A stretch of DNA of 64,000 nt. Source: Marinobacter salexigens (GTDB lineage: Bacteria > Pseudomonadota > Gammaproteobacteria > Pseudomonadales > Oleiphilaceae). The notes under the pieces are model-generated. The model saw only the letters and a list, made by a program, of their open reading frames with translations. It was not told the DNA's origin and did no database searches. Positions 1 through 8,158 of this stretch are shown piece after piece (within the stretch, counting starts at the first letter, position 1; the number at the start of each line of letters is the position of its first letter). The stretch covers positions 489,845 through 553,844 of the forward strand of contig NZ_JAHKPV010000021.1 in assembly GCF_018860765.1 (NCBI RefSeq). The letters are read 5' to 3'. The position numbers were made by a program, and so were the translations under genes.

Positions 1-507
1 GCTGCACAACACTACCGTGACGCTCGAATTCTGCCGATCTATGAAGGCACCAATGGCATTCAAGCGCTGGACCTGATTGGCCGGAAAACCGTTCGTGATC
101 AGGGTCAAGCAATGACTGAACTGATTGAAGACATGCGCCCATTCACCGGCTCATTCCAACGCGATTGTGTGTTAACCGCTGATCGCCAAGCAAAATTTGA
201 TCAGGCAGTCGCCTTTCTTGAGGATGCGACCCGCGTTGTTCTAGAGCGGGGTGATGACGATCAATTCACCGGCGCCATTGCATTCGACTACCTTATGTTG
301 AGCTCCACAGTAACGGCAGGTTGGTTGATGCTCAAAGGAGCCACCGCTGCGGCAAACGATCAGGCTGACCAGAGTATATGTGCAGCCAACAAACTCGCAA
401 CAACAAGTTTTTTCATTGACCACATCTTACCGCGTTGCTCAACACATTTGAGCGCGATACGATCTGGCGACGACGCCATAATGGCGCTTCCAGAGATAGA
501 ATTTTAA
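1..507 (+). CDS. Acyl-CoA dehydrogenase, C-terminal part (cut by window edge)
   Basis: The reading frame is open from base 1, so the start lies outside the window; 168 residues are visible. Near the beginning the protein reads RILPIYEGTNGIQALDLIGRK, the signature of the C-terminal four-helix domain of acyl-CoA dehydrogenases, where the EGTNGIQA segment lies near the flavin. The remaining 120 or so residues match the extra C-terminal domain seen in the long (about 600-residue) DmdC-like subgroup. The family oxidises acyl-CoA to enoyl-CoA with FAD in the cytoplasm; the substrate cannot be read from this part. The aldehyde dehydrogenase gene follows 23 bases later on the same strand and is probably co-transcribed. 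Confidence 0.88.
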   Translation, partial: AAQHYRDARILPIYEGTNGIQALDLIGRKTVRDQGQAMTELIEDMRPFTGSFQRDCVLTADRQAKFDQAVAFLEDATRVVLERGDDDQFTGAIAFDYLMLSSTVTAGWLMLKGATAAANDQADQSICAANKLATTSFFIDHILPRCSTHLSAIRSGDDAIMALPEIEF

Positions 508-530
508 TACCAGTCAGAAGGTAATGCCTC

Positions 531-1952
531 ATGTACATTAACGGTGAATGGTTGACCGGACGTTCTGAGCTCTCGGTCACCAACCCGGCGACGGGCGAGA
601 TCATCGGGCAAGTGCCCAACTGCACAGACCAGGACATTGAGGCCGCCATCGCGGCCGCTGATTGCGCCTTTAAAGAATGGAAGAAAACCACAGCTTACTA
701 CCGCTCCCAACTGCTATACCGGGCCTGGGAGCTAATGATTCGGCAGAAGCGTGAGCTGGCCGAATTGATGACCCTTGAACAGGGAAAACCGCTGAAAGCA
801 TCACTCAACGAAGTACAGTACGGTGCAGATTTCCTGCTGTGGTTTGCTGAAGAAGCCAAGCGTGTATACGGGCAAAGCATTCCCTCGGCCCGGGAAAACC
901 AGCGTTTTCTTGTCCAGAAATCGCCAGTGGGTGTGGTCGGCGCAATAACGCCTTGGAACTATCCGATTTCCATGATTACACGCAAGCTGGCACCTGCATT
1001 AGCAGCCGGCTGCACCGTAATTCTGAAACCCGCTGAAAGCACGCCCTTGTGCGCTAAGGCCATGATCGAGATCTTCGCAGAAGCAGGCTTTCCCGCCGGA
1101 GTTGTCAATATGCTCACGGTGCGGGATCCAGCGCGGGTAGGCGATGCTTTTTGTACTGATCCAAGAATCCGCAAACTGACGTTCACAGGCTCCACTCCCG
1201 TCGGCAAAAAGCTGAACGCGCTGGCAGCAGCCAACATGAAGCGAGTGTCTATGGAACTTGGCGGACACGCACCCGCCATTGTGTTCCCCGATGCAGATCC
1301 GGTGCACGCAGCGAAAGGTCTGTCTCTGGTGAAGTTTCTTAACACCGGCCAGGCCTGCATTAGCCCTAACCGGATATTTGTGCACGAGGATCACCTGAAA
1401 CCGTTTATTACGGAGCTAACCAGCCGGGCTGGTCGCTTGGTTGCCGGTAATGGTATGTCTGAGGGCGTTGGTATCGGCCCGTTGATCAATGAACAAGCCA
1501 TTGAGAAGGTCGATTCTCAGGTTCAGGATGCAATTGCTCAAGGCGCAAAATTGGAAACCGGTGGGCAACGTTTAACAGAAAACGGACTTTCAAACGGTTA
1601 CTTCTATGCACCAACCGTGCTCTCCGGCGTAACGCCTGCTATGAAAATCTACCGGGAAGAAACCTTTGGCCCGGTCGCTCCTGTGATCACCTATCGCTCA
1701 GAAGGCGATGTAATTGCCATGGCCAACGACACCGAGTTTGGGCTGGCGGCTTACATATACAGCAACAATATGACGACAGCGATGCGGGCATTTGAAGCTC
1801 TGGATTTCGGCATTATTGGCATTAACGACATTAACCCAACCAGTGCAGCAGCTCCATTTGGCGGCATGAAGAATAGCGGGCTTGGTCGGGAAGGTGCTCA
1901 GGAAGGTATTGAAGAATATCTGGAAACCAAACTAGGTGGTTTCGCGATCTAG
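531..1952 (+). CDS. NAD(P)-dependent aldehyde dehydrogenase, succinate-semialdehyde dehydrogenase type
   Basis: A full-length 473-residue aldehyde dehydrogenase. The catalytic features are visible: PWNYP at 141-145 with the oxyanion Asn143, general base Glu242 in MELGG, nucleophile Cys276 in NTGQAC, and a YREETFGPV cofactor segment. Overall it is closest to GabD-type succinate-semialdehyde dehydrogenases, which oxidise succinate semialdehyde to succinate, but related enzymes act on other semialdehydes. The ATG at 531 follows GAAGG at a normal distance. It sits just after an acyl-CoA dehydrogenase rather than a GABA aminotransferase, so the true substrate may be an aldehyde from acyl-CoA or amino-acid breakdown; no gene symbol is assigned. 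Confidence 0.85.
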   Translation: MYINGEWLTGRSELSVTNPATGEIIGQVPNCTDQDIEAAIAAADCAFKEWKKTTAYYRSQLLYRAWELMIRQKRELAELMTLEQGKPLKASLNEVQYGADFLLWFAEEAKRVYGQSIPSARENQRFLVQKSPVGVVGAITPWNYPISMITRKLAPALAAGCTVILKPAESTPLCAKAMIEIFAEAGFPAGVVNMLTVRDPARVGDAFCTDPRIRKLTFTGSTPVGKKLNALAAANMKRVSMELGGHAPAIVFPDADPVHAAKGLSLVKFLNTGQACISPNRIFVHEDHLKPFITELTSRAGRLVAGNGMSEGVGIGPLINEQAIEKVDSQVQDAIAQGAKLETGGQRLTENGLSNGYFYAPTVLSGVTPAMKIYREETFGPVAPVITYRSEGDVIAMANDTEFGLAAYIYSNNMTTAMRAFEALDFGIIGINDINPTSAAAPFGGMKNSGLGREGAQEGIEEYLETKLGGFAI

Positions 1953-1969
1953 TTAAACGATCCAAACAT

Positions 1970-1995
1970 GTGCCCTTGCGCGCAGGCACGTTTTA
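1970..1995 (+). terminator. Possible terminator after the aldehyde dehydrogenase gene
   Basis: A five-base-pair stem GTGCC/GGCAC (1970-1974 with 1985-1989) encloses a GC-rich loop and is followed by GTTTTA. It lies 18 bases after the stop codon. The T run is short, so termination may be partial. Confidence 0.4.
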
Positions 1996-2100
1996 CTTGA
2001 AGCCAAGCAGGACGGACATTACGCTTCTGCCCTGCTTGTTCACACGTGCTGCGCGGATTTTAGCGGTGCTAACACCGTGCTTGACGAGCGCCGCTCTACT

Positions 2101-2871
2101 CTACTTCTCTACGAAGGCCCGCTCAATCACGTAATGACCCAAATCGCCGCCCCGAGCTTCCTTGAAACCCATTTCATCAAGGATGGAGCAGGTGTCCTTG
2201 AGCATGCTCGGGCTGCCACAGATCATAAACCGGTCGTCTTCAACATTCAGGTCAGGCAAACCAAAATCACCGGTTATCTTGCCACTCTGCATGGCGCGGG
2301 TAAGTCTACCCTCATTGCGGAAAGGCTCACGAGTAACCGTTGGGTAATATTCAAGCTTGCCCTTAACCATCTCGCCGAAAAATTCGTTTTCTGGAAGTTC
2401 TTCAATTTCTTGCTGATACGCAAGCTCCGACACATATCTCACGCCGTGGGTTAGGATGACCTTATCAAATGCCTCATAAATTTCAGGGTCTTTGATGATG
2501 CTCATGAATGGCGCCAGCCCGGTACCGGTACTGATCAACCAGAGGTTTTTCCCGGGCAGCAGGTTATCCAAAATCAGAGTTCCGGTAGGCTTGCGACTCA
2601 CCAAAATTTCATCGCCGACCTGAATCTTCTGCAGGCGGGACGTTAGCGGGCCGTCTTGCACCTTGATTGAGAAAAACTCTAGCTCTTCTTCGTAATTTGC
2701 ACTGGCGATACTGTAAGCGCGCATCAAAGGCTTACCCTCAGACTCCAGACCAATCATTACAAAGTGGCCGTTCTTGAATCGAAATCCAGGATCACGACTG
2801 GTCTTGAAGCTGAACAGGGTGTCGTTCCAGTGATGTACGCTGGTAACTGTTTCTCTTATCAAGTTACTCAT
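2101..2871 (-). CDS. fpr: Ferredoxin/flavodoxin--NADP+ reductase
   Basis: A 256-residue FAD enzyme that moves electrons between NADPH and ferredoxin or flavodoxin in the cytoplasm, feeding Fe-S repair and the oxidative-stress response. The FAD motif RAYS is at 51-54, the NADP-binding GTGLAPF at 116-122, and ICGSP follows near 217. The protein ends in ERAFVEK, the tail typical of the bacterial subclass I reductases of Azotobacter and Pseudomonas. ATG at 2871 follows AAGAGG at good spacing. It is divergent from a LysR regulator across 144 bases, the arrangement of fpr and finR in Pseudomonas, where the regulator activates fpr under superoxide stress; that role here is inferred. Confidence 0.93.
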   Translation of the reverse strand: MSNLIRETVTSVHHWNDTLFSFKTSRDPGFRFKNGHFVMIGLESEGKPLMRAYSIASANYEEELEFFSIKVQDGPLTSRLQKIQVGDEILVSRKPTGTLILDNLLPGKNLWLISTGTGLAPFMSIIKDPEIYEAFDKVILTHGVRYVSELAYQQEIEELPENEFFGEMVKGKLEYYPTVTREPFRNEGRLTRAMQSGKITGDFGLPDLNVEDDRFMICGSPSMLKDTCSILDEMGFKEARGGDLGHYVIERAFVEK

Positions 2872-2963
2872 AAAAACCTCTTGCCTGTCCGGTTCGCTAT
2901 TGACGGCGAATGTTGCAAATATGAATTGCCTAAAGTCTATCCCACCTCTAACCTATCGATGAA

Positions 2964-2978
2964 ATGGGATATTCCCAT
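2964..2978. promoter_or_regulatory. Candidate LysR operator between fpr and its divergent regulator
   Basis: The sequence ATGGGATATTCCCAT has six-base inverted arms around a three-base centre and contains the T-N11-A core of LysR-type binding sites (T2965 to A2977). It lies in the intergenic space between two divergent genes, one of which encodes a LysR regulator. Its centre is 45 bases upstream of the regulator start and 100 bases upstream of the fpr start. Confidence 0.5.
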
Positions 2979-3015
2979 AACCTTATTCGGCTACATCGAT
3001 TTAGAGCATTTTGTT

Positions 3016-3900
3016 ATGAAATACAGCTTCCGGCAACTCGAAGTCTTTTTAGCAGCGGCGCACTTCCAGAACATTACCCGTGCGGCCGAATCGCTGGCTA
3101 TGTCTCAGTCTGCGGCCAGCAGTGCGCTCAAAGAACTGGAAAACCAATTTGATATCCAGCTGTTTGATCGTGTTGGCAAGCGCCTCCAACTGAATGAGCT
3201 CGGGCGACTATACCGACCCAAAGTAGAAGCGGTGCTAGCTCAAGCGACAGAGCTGGAACAGGCTTTTAGCAAACATTCCGAAGTTGGCGCATTAAAAGTT
3301 GGAGCCACCTTAACAATAGGTAACTATCTGGCCGTTGGCGTTATGGCCCAATACATGAATACCCCTACTCAGCCCAAGGTGTCGTTGGAGGTGGCCAATA
3401 CCAGCACCATCGCGCGCCGGGTCAAAGACTTCGAACTTGATATCGGCCTTATCGAAGGCGAACTACAATCATCGGAACTTGAAGTCTTGCCTTGGCGCGG
3501 AGATCAATTGGTAGTGTTCTGTTCACCTTCGCACCCATTGGCAAAAAAAGGAACATTAACAGACGAGGATCTTCGCGACGCGACTTGGATCATGAGGGAG
3601 GAAGGCTCCGGAACTCGCCAGAGCTTTGATCGCGGCATGCACGGCCTACTTCCAAACCTAAACGTACTGCTGGAACTGGAACATACAGAAGCCATCAAGC
3701 GGGCCGTGGAAGCGAATCTGGGCATAGGCTGCTTGTCGGAGGTGGTACTTGAAGATGCTTTCAAGCGCGGCAGCTTGGTGCCACTGAAAACGCCCGAAAG
3801 CCGGAACTTTGAACGCCAGTTCTATTTCATACTGCACAAACAGAAGTACCGGAGTGCAGGCATTGATGCGTGGATCGGGCTCTGCCGTGCGCTTGCCTGA
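3016..3900 (+). CDS. LysR-family regulator divergent from fpr (FinR-like)
   Basis: A 294-residue LysR-type regulator. Residues 1-60 form the winged helix-turn-helix (MKYSFRQLEVFLAAA onwards, with AAESLAMSQSAASSALKELE as the recognition region). The rest is the periplasmic-binding-like effector domain. The open frame extends upstream of base 3016, but family proteins begin at the MKYSFRQLEVF position, so ATG 3016 is chosen. The divergent position next to fpr suggests the counterpart of Pseudomonas FinR, activating fpr when Fe-S clusters or NADPH balance are stressed. Sequence alone does not prove the effector. Confidence 0.88.
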   Translation: MKYSFRQLEVFLAAAHFQNITRAAESLAMSQSAASSALKELENQFDIQLFDRVGKRLQLNELGRLYRPKVEAVLAQATELEQAFSKHSEVGALKVGATLTIGNYLAVGVMAQYMNTPTQPKVSLEVANTSTIARRVKDFELDIGLIEGELQSSELEVLPWRGDQLVVFCSPSHPLAKKGTLTDEDLRDATWIMREEGSGTRQSFDRGMHGLLPNLNVLLELEHTEAIKRAVEANLGIGCLSEVVLEDAFKRGSLVPLKTPESRNFERQFYFILHKQKYRSAGIDAWIGLCRALA

Positions 3901-3915
3901 ACCTCATCTCACACG

Positions 3916-4542
3916 TCAGGTCACCGGCCCGCTATGAAAGCGGAACTCGCTATCCGGTTCCAGAATGAGCTGCTGTTCAATTGCCGTGAACTCTGCCACC
4001 CGCTCATCCACTGGGCCTTGATTGGCCTGCACGGCCAACTCAAGATAGTCGCGATAGTGGCGCGCCTCTGACTTGAGCAAGCTACTATAGAAAGCCGCCA
4101 GCTCCTCATCTAAAAATGGAACCAGTGCGGCAAACCGTTCGCATGAGCGGGCTTCGATGATAGCGCCCACAATCATCACATCCACCAGCCGCCCGGGGTC
4201 ATCCGTGCGCACCTCCTTGCGCAAGCCTGCAGCATACCTCGCAGGAGTTAGGTGGCAATAGGGCACGCCGCGCTTGTCAATAATCGCCAAAACCTGCTCG
4301 AAGTGGCGCAACTCCTCCCGTGCCAACCGGGACATTTTGTTGAGTAGATTGCTATTATCAACATAACGGTACATCAAGCTGAGCGCTGTAGATGCGGCTT
4401 TTTTCTCACAATGAGCGTGGTCTATCAGCATCAAATCCTGATTAGCCAGCGCGTTATCAATCCACTGCTGCGGCGTAACACACGGCAGAAACTCATGGAT
4501 TTCTTGAAGCGCTTGGGGCATGGAATCGTTTTTTTGGTTCAT
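3916..4542 (-). CDS. miaE: tRNA 2-methylthio-N6-isopentenyladenosine-37 hydroxylase
   Basis: A 208-residue ferritin-like diiron monooxygenase that hydroxylates the isopentenyl group of ms2i6A37 in tRNAs reading UNN codons. The four-helix bundle carries the expected iron ligands: Glu46, E77-x-x-H80 in EELRH, Glu130/Glu135 in IIEARSCERF, and E159-x-x-H162 in SEARHY. Length fits the family. The gene converges with the LysR gene, 15 bases apart, and is divergent from acnB. It needs O2 and substrate tRNA made by MiaA and MiaB, which lie elsewhere. Confidence 0.93.
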   Translation of the reverse strand: MNQKNDSMPQALQEIHEFLPCVTPQQWIDNALANQDLMLIDHAHCEKKAASTALSLMYRYVDNSNLLNKMSRLAREELRHFEQVLAIIDKRGVPYCHLTPARYAAGLRKEVRTDDPGRLVDVMIVGAIIEARSCERFAALVPFLDEELAAFYSSLLKSEARHYRDYLELAVQANQGPVDERVAEFTAIEQQLILEPDSEFRFHSGPVT

Positions 4543-4615
4543 AGAAGCGGCAACGTCAATTCAAAGGACCGGCGATTATAGCGCACCTATCAGCTTTCTC
4601 CGACCTCTGTCCAGC

Positions 4616-4644
4616 TTAACTTTATAAGGGCTTTCCTATAGAAT
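4616..4644 (+). promoter_or_regulatory. Candidate sigma-70 promoter of acnB
   Basis: TTAACT (4616-4621) and TAGAAT (4639-4644) are spaced by 17 bases. They match the -35 and -10 consensus at four and five of six positions. Transcription would start near 4651, giving an acnB leader of about 85 bases. Confidence 0.42.
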
Positions 4645-4735
4645 ACAGCGCCAACTTACGGTCTTTCCGCCATAAAACTCCCGCCAGGCGTATTGCCAAA
4701 TGTGCGGGACATACCAACTGATGAGGGTTCATATC

Positions 4736-7330
4736 GTGTTAGAAGCTTACCGTGAACACGTTGCAGAACGTGCCGCTCTGGGCATCCCCCCCAAGCCATT
4801 GAACGCCGAGCAGACTGCAGCTCTGGTTGAACTATTGAAAAATCCACCAGCCGGTGAAGAAGAAACACTGGTAGACCTGCTGGAAAATCGTATTCCGCCA
4901 GGCGTAGATGAAGCCGCCTATGTAAAAGCTGCCTTTCTGAGCGCGATTGTTAAAGGCGAAGCCTCTTCCCCTCTGATCGACAATAAAAAAGCGGTACAGC
5001 TGCTAGGCATGATGCAGGGTGGCTACAACATTTCTACGTTGGTTGACCTACTGGACAACGCCGAACTGGCAGAGTTGGCCGGTGAAGAACTTAAGCACAC
5101 ACTGCTGATGTTTGACGCATTCAACGACGTTAAAGAAAAAATGGATGCTGGCAACACCGTTGCCAAATCTGTTGTTGAGTCCTGGGCTAACGCCGAGTGG
5201 TTCACCAAGAAAGACAAGGTTCCTGAAAGCACTAAGATGGTGGTCTTCAAGGTTACCGGCGAAACCAACACCGACGACCTGTCTCCGGCTCCGGATGCCT
5301 GGTCCCGCCCGGACATCCCGCTGCACGCCCGCGCTGCCTACAAAATGGAACGCGATGGCCTGAAGCCGGAAGAGCCCGGTGTTACTGGCCCTATGAGCCA
5401 GATCGATGAAATCAAAGCCAAAGGCCTACCTGTTGCTTTCGTTGGCGACGTTGTTGGTACTGGTTCTTCCCGTAAATCCGCTACCAACTCGGTGCTGTGG
5501 TTCTTCGGCGAGGACATTCCGGGTGTGCCGAACAAGCGTGCTGGTGGTGTTTGTATTGGTAACAAGGTTGCCCCAATCTTCTTCAACACTATGGAAGATG
5601 CGGGCGCACTGGTATTCGAAGCACCTGTAGACAACATGAACATGGGCGATGTTATTGAAATCCGCCCATACGAAGGCAAGATTTTGAACGAAGCCGGTGA
5701 AACCATCTCCGAGTTCGATTTCAAATCTGACGTTATTCTGGATGAAGTTCAGGCTGGCGGCCGTATTCCTCTGATCATCGGCCGTGGCCTCACTGCCAAG
5801 GCGCGTGCTGCCCTGAATCTGGGCGCAACCGACCTCTTCCGTCTTCCGAAAGATCCGGAAGCTGGAACTAAAGGCTTCACTCTGGGCCAGAAGATGGTCG
5901 GCAAGGCTTGTGGCCTGGAAGAAGGTCAAGGCGTTCGCCCCGGCACCTACTGCGAGCCACACATGACCACCGTTGGCTCTCAGGACACAACCGGTCCGAT
6001 GACTCGCGACGAACTGAAAGATCTGGCGTGTCTGGGCTTTCAGGCAGATCTGGTTATGCAGTCTTTCTGTCACACAGCGGCTTACCCGAAGCCGGTTGAC
6101 GTTGAAATGCAGCACACCATGCCAGACTTCATTCAAACCCGTGGCGGTGTTGCCCTTCGCCCAGGTGACGGCATCATCCACTCCTGGTTGAACCGCATGC
6201 TACTGCCAGACACAGTCGGCACCGGTGGTGACTCCCACACCCGCTTCCCAATGGGCATTTCTTTCCCGGCCGGTTCTGGTCTGGTCGCTTTTGCAGCAGC
6301 AACCGGCGTTATGCCTCTGGACATGCCTGAGTCTGTGCTGGTTCGCTTTAAAGGCGAAATGCAGCCGGGTATCACTTTGCGTGATCTGGTACATGCCATT
6401 CCCCTCTACGGTATCAAACAAGGCATGCTGACCGTTGAGAAGAAAGGCAAGATCAACGAATTCTCAGGTCGCATTCTGGAAATCGAAGGCCTCGAGAGCC
6501 TGACTGTTGAACAAGCATTTGAGCTGTCTGACGCATCTGCCGAGCGCTCCGCTGCGGGTTGTACCATCAACCTGTCTGAAGAGTCTGTAGCAGAGTACCT
6601 GCGTTCCAACATCACTATGCTGCGCTGGATGATCACTGAAGGTTACGGTGACGCGCGCACTCTGGAGCGCCGTGCACAGCAGATGGAAGAATGGCTAGCC
6701 AATCCGAAGCTTATGCGTGCTGACAAAGACGCTGAGTATGCACACGTTGTAGAAATCGATCTGGCGGACATCAAAGAGCCGATCGTGTGCTGCCCGAACG
6801 ATCCGGACGACGCACGCACGTTGTCCGAAGTAGCTGGCGACAAGGTGGACGAAGTGTTCATTGGCTCCTGCATGACTAACATCGGCCACTTCCGCGCTGC
6901 TGGCAAACTGCTTGAGGCGAACAAAGAACCGCTGAAAACTCGCCTCTGGATGTCTCCACCAACCAAGATGGACCAGGCGCAACTGATGGAAGAAGGTTAC
7001 TTCAACATCTATGGTACTGCAGGTGTGCGGACTGAAATGCCAGGTTGTTCATTGTGCATGGGCAACCAGGCGCGTGTAGCGGCCAAGAGTACTGTGTTGT
7101 CAACATCCACCCGTAACTTCCCGAACCGGTTGGGGGATGGTGCAAACGTGTACCTGACCTCTGCGGAACTGGCAGCTGTAGGCGCCATCCTAGGCAAACT
7201 ACCCTCAGCTGAGGAGTACATGGAGTACGCCAAGGATCTGAACAGCATGTCTTCAGAGATTTACAAGTACCTGAACTTCGACCAGATGGAGAACTACACC
7301 AAGAAGGCTGCTGAAGCGGATATCGCGTAA
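4736..7330 (+). CDS. acnB: Bifunctional aconitate hydratase 2 / 2-methylisocitrate dehydratase
   Basis: Aconitase B of the TCA cycle, interconverting citrate and isocitrate; it also dehydrates 2-methylisocitrate in propionate use. The N-terminal HEAT-like domain begins LEAYREHVAERAALG, as in E. coli AcnB, so GTG 4736, preceded by GAGGG, is chosen over the in-frame upstream codon at 4700. This gives 864 residues, one short of the E. coli protein. The [4Fe-4S] ligands are Cys712 (GSCMTN) and Cys771/Cys774 (GCSLC). When the cluster is lost, AcnB proteins can bind mRNA. The gene has its own promoter and a strong terminator, so it appears monocistronic. Confidence 0.97.
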   Translation: MLEAYREHVAERAALGIPPKPLNAEQTAALVELLKNPPAGEEETLVDLLENRIPPGVDEAAYVKAAFLSAIVKGEASSPLIDNKKAVQLLGMMQGGYNISTLVDLLDNAELAELAGEELKHTLLMFDAFNDVKEKMDAGNTVAKSVVESWANAEWFTKKDKVPESTKMVVFKVTGETNTDDLSPAPDAWSRPDIPLHARAAYKMERDGLKPEEPGVTGPMSQIDEIKAKGLPVAFVGDVVGTGSSRKSATNSVLWFFGEDIPGVPNKRAGGVCIGNKVAPIFFNTMEDAGALVFEAPVDNMNMGDVIEIRPYEGKILNEAGETISEFDFKSDVILDEVQAGGRIPLIIGRGLTAKARAALNLGATDLFRLPKDPEAGTKGFTLGQKMVGKACGLEEGQGVRPGTYCEPHMTTVGSQDTTGPMTRDELKDLACLGFQADLVMQSFCHTAAYPKPVDVEMQHTMPDFIQTRGGVALRPGDGIIHSWLNRMLLPDTVGTGGDSHTRFPMGISFPAGSGLVAFAAATGVMPLDMPESVLVRFKGEMQPGITLRDLVHAIPLYGIKQGMLTVEKKGKINEFSGRILEIEGLESLTVEQAFELSDASAERSAAGCTINLSEESVAEYLRSNITMLRWMITEGYGDARTLERRAQQMEEWLANPKLMRADKDAEYAHVVEIDLADIKEPIVCCPNDPDDARTLSEVAGDKVDEVFIGSCMTNIGHFRAAGKLLEANKEPLKTRLWMSPPTKMDQAQLMEEGYFNIYGTAGVRTEMPGCSLCMGNQARVAAKSTVLSTSTRNFPNRLGDGANVYLTSAELAAVGAILGKLPSAEEYMEYAKDLNSMSSEIYKYLNFDQMENYTKKAAEADIA

Positions 7331-7354
7331 GCAATCACCTTTTAAGGTTTAGCT

Positions 7355-7394
7355 CCACAAAAAACGCCAACCTCCGGGTTGGCGTTTTTTGTGG
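7355..7394. terminator. Bidirectional terminator between acnB and the TauE-family gene
   Basis: CCACAAAAAACGCCAACC pairs with GGGTTGGCG and its following T run and GTGG across a three-base loop. The A6 and T6 runs flank a nine-pair GC-rich stem, so it can end transcription of acnB rightward and of the transporter operon leftward. Confidence 0.9.
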
Positions 7395-7411
7395 TCGCAC
7401 TCTCTGGTTAG

Positions 7412-8158
7412 TTAGTAGAACACCAGCCGAACCAGTATTGCGCCCGCCATAAACAAGGTAATCCACTTTACCCACTGCGCGCCCTTCTCACTCAAATTCA
7501 CTTTAACGGCCACAAAAGCGCCCGTGATGTTGCCAGCGGCGAGAACCAAGCCCACACCCCACCGAACCTGATCATTAATGGCAAATACCATCAAAGCTGG
7601 AACGGTGTATAACAAAATAATAGACACTTTGAACACATTGACCTGCCGAAGATCTATACGCAGCATGCGGTACAAAACAACGATAAACAGGGCGCCCACA
7701 CCCACCTGAATAAAGCCGCCGTAAACACCAATTAAAAACATGGCAGCATAAATAACCGGGCCAAGCCGCTCGGGAGTTAGCGGATTGGTATCTACCTTAG
7801 GCTGGGGTAGCAACATAAACACAGATGCACCAATCATGGCAGCGATCAGCACCACCTCAAATATAGCATCAGCGACCCAAGTCGCTATCCAAGCACCCAA
7901 TAGCGACCCTAGAACAGCCGGCACAGCAAGATGCAAGCTTACCCTGAGGTTGCCATGACCGAGGCGCTTGAAGCCCGCCACCGCTGTTGTACTCTGTAGA
8001 ATGATTGCAACCCTGTTGGTGCCGTTGGCAACCTGCGGCGGCAAACCCAGAAGCATTAGCAGCGGTAGAGTAAGCATAGAACCGCCTGCCGAAAGTACAT
8101 TAATGAACCCTGCTATACTACCGAGCGCCAGCAGTGCCATTACATCAAGTGCTGTCAT
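7412..8158 (-). CDS. TauE/SafE-family membrane permease
   Basis: A 248-residue inner-membrane protein with about eight hydrophobic helices. The first reads IAGFINVLSAGGSMLTLPLL and there is a second GVYGGFIQVGVGALF segment; this is the duplicated glycine-rich motif of the TauE/SafE (DUF81) family. Members export sulfite or small sulfonates or act as anion permeases. The ATG at 8158 overlaps the end of the TRAP permease gene by 14 bases and fits better than the codon at 8200. It is the last gene of a three-gene operon with a TAXI receptor and a TRAP permease. The substrate is not known; a sulfur anion is possible by family. Confidence 0.85.
   Translation of the reverse strand: MTALDVMALLALGSIAGFINVLSAGGSMLTLPLLMLLGLPPQVANGTNRVAIILQSTTAVAGFKRLGHGNLRVSLHLAVPAVLGSLLGAWIATWVADAIFEVVLIAAMIGASVFMLLPQPKVDTNPLTPERLGPVIYAAMFLIGVYGGFIQVGVGALFIVVLYRMLRIDLRQVNVFKVSIILLYTVPALMVFAINDQVRWGVGLVLAAGNITGAFVAVKVNLSEKGAQWVKWITLFMAGAILVRLVFY

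Noticed and set aside
2005..2037. Inverted AAGCAGG / CCTGCTT pair between the aldehyde dehydrogenase and fpr genes
   Set aside because: The loop is 19 bases and there is no T run, so terminator function is doubtful.
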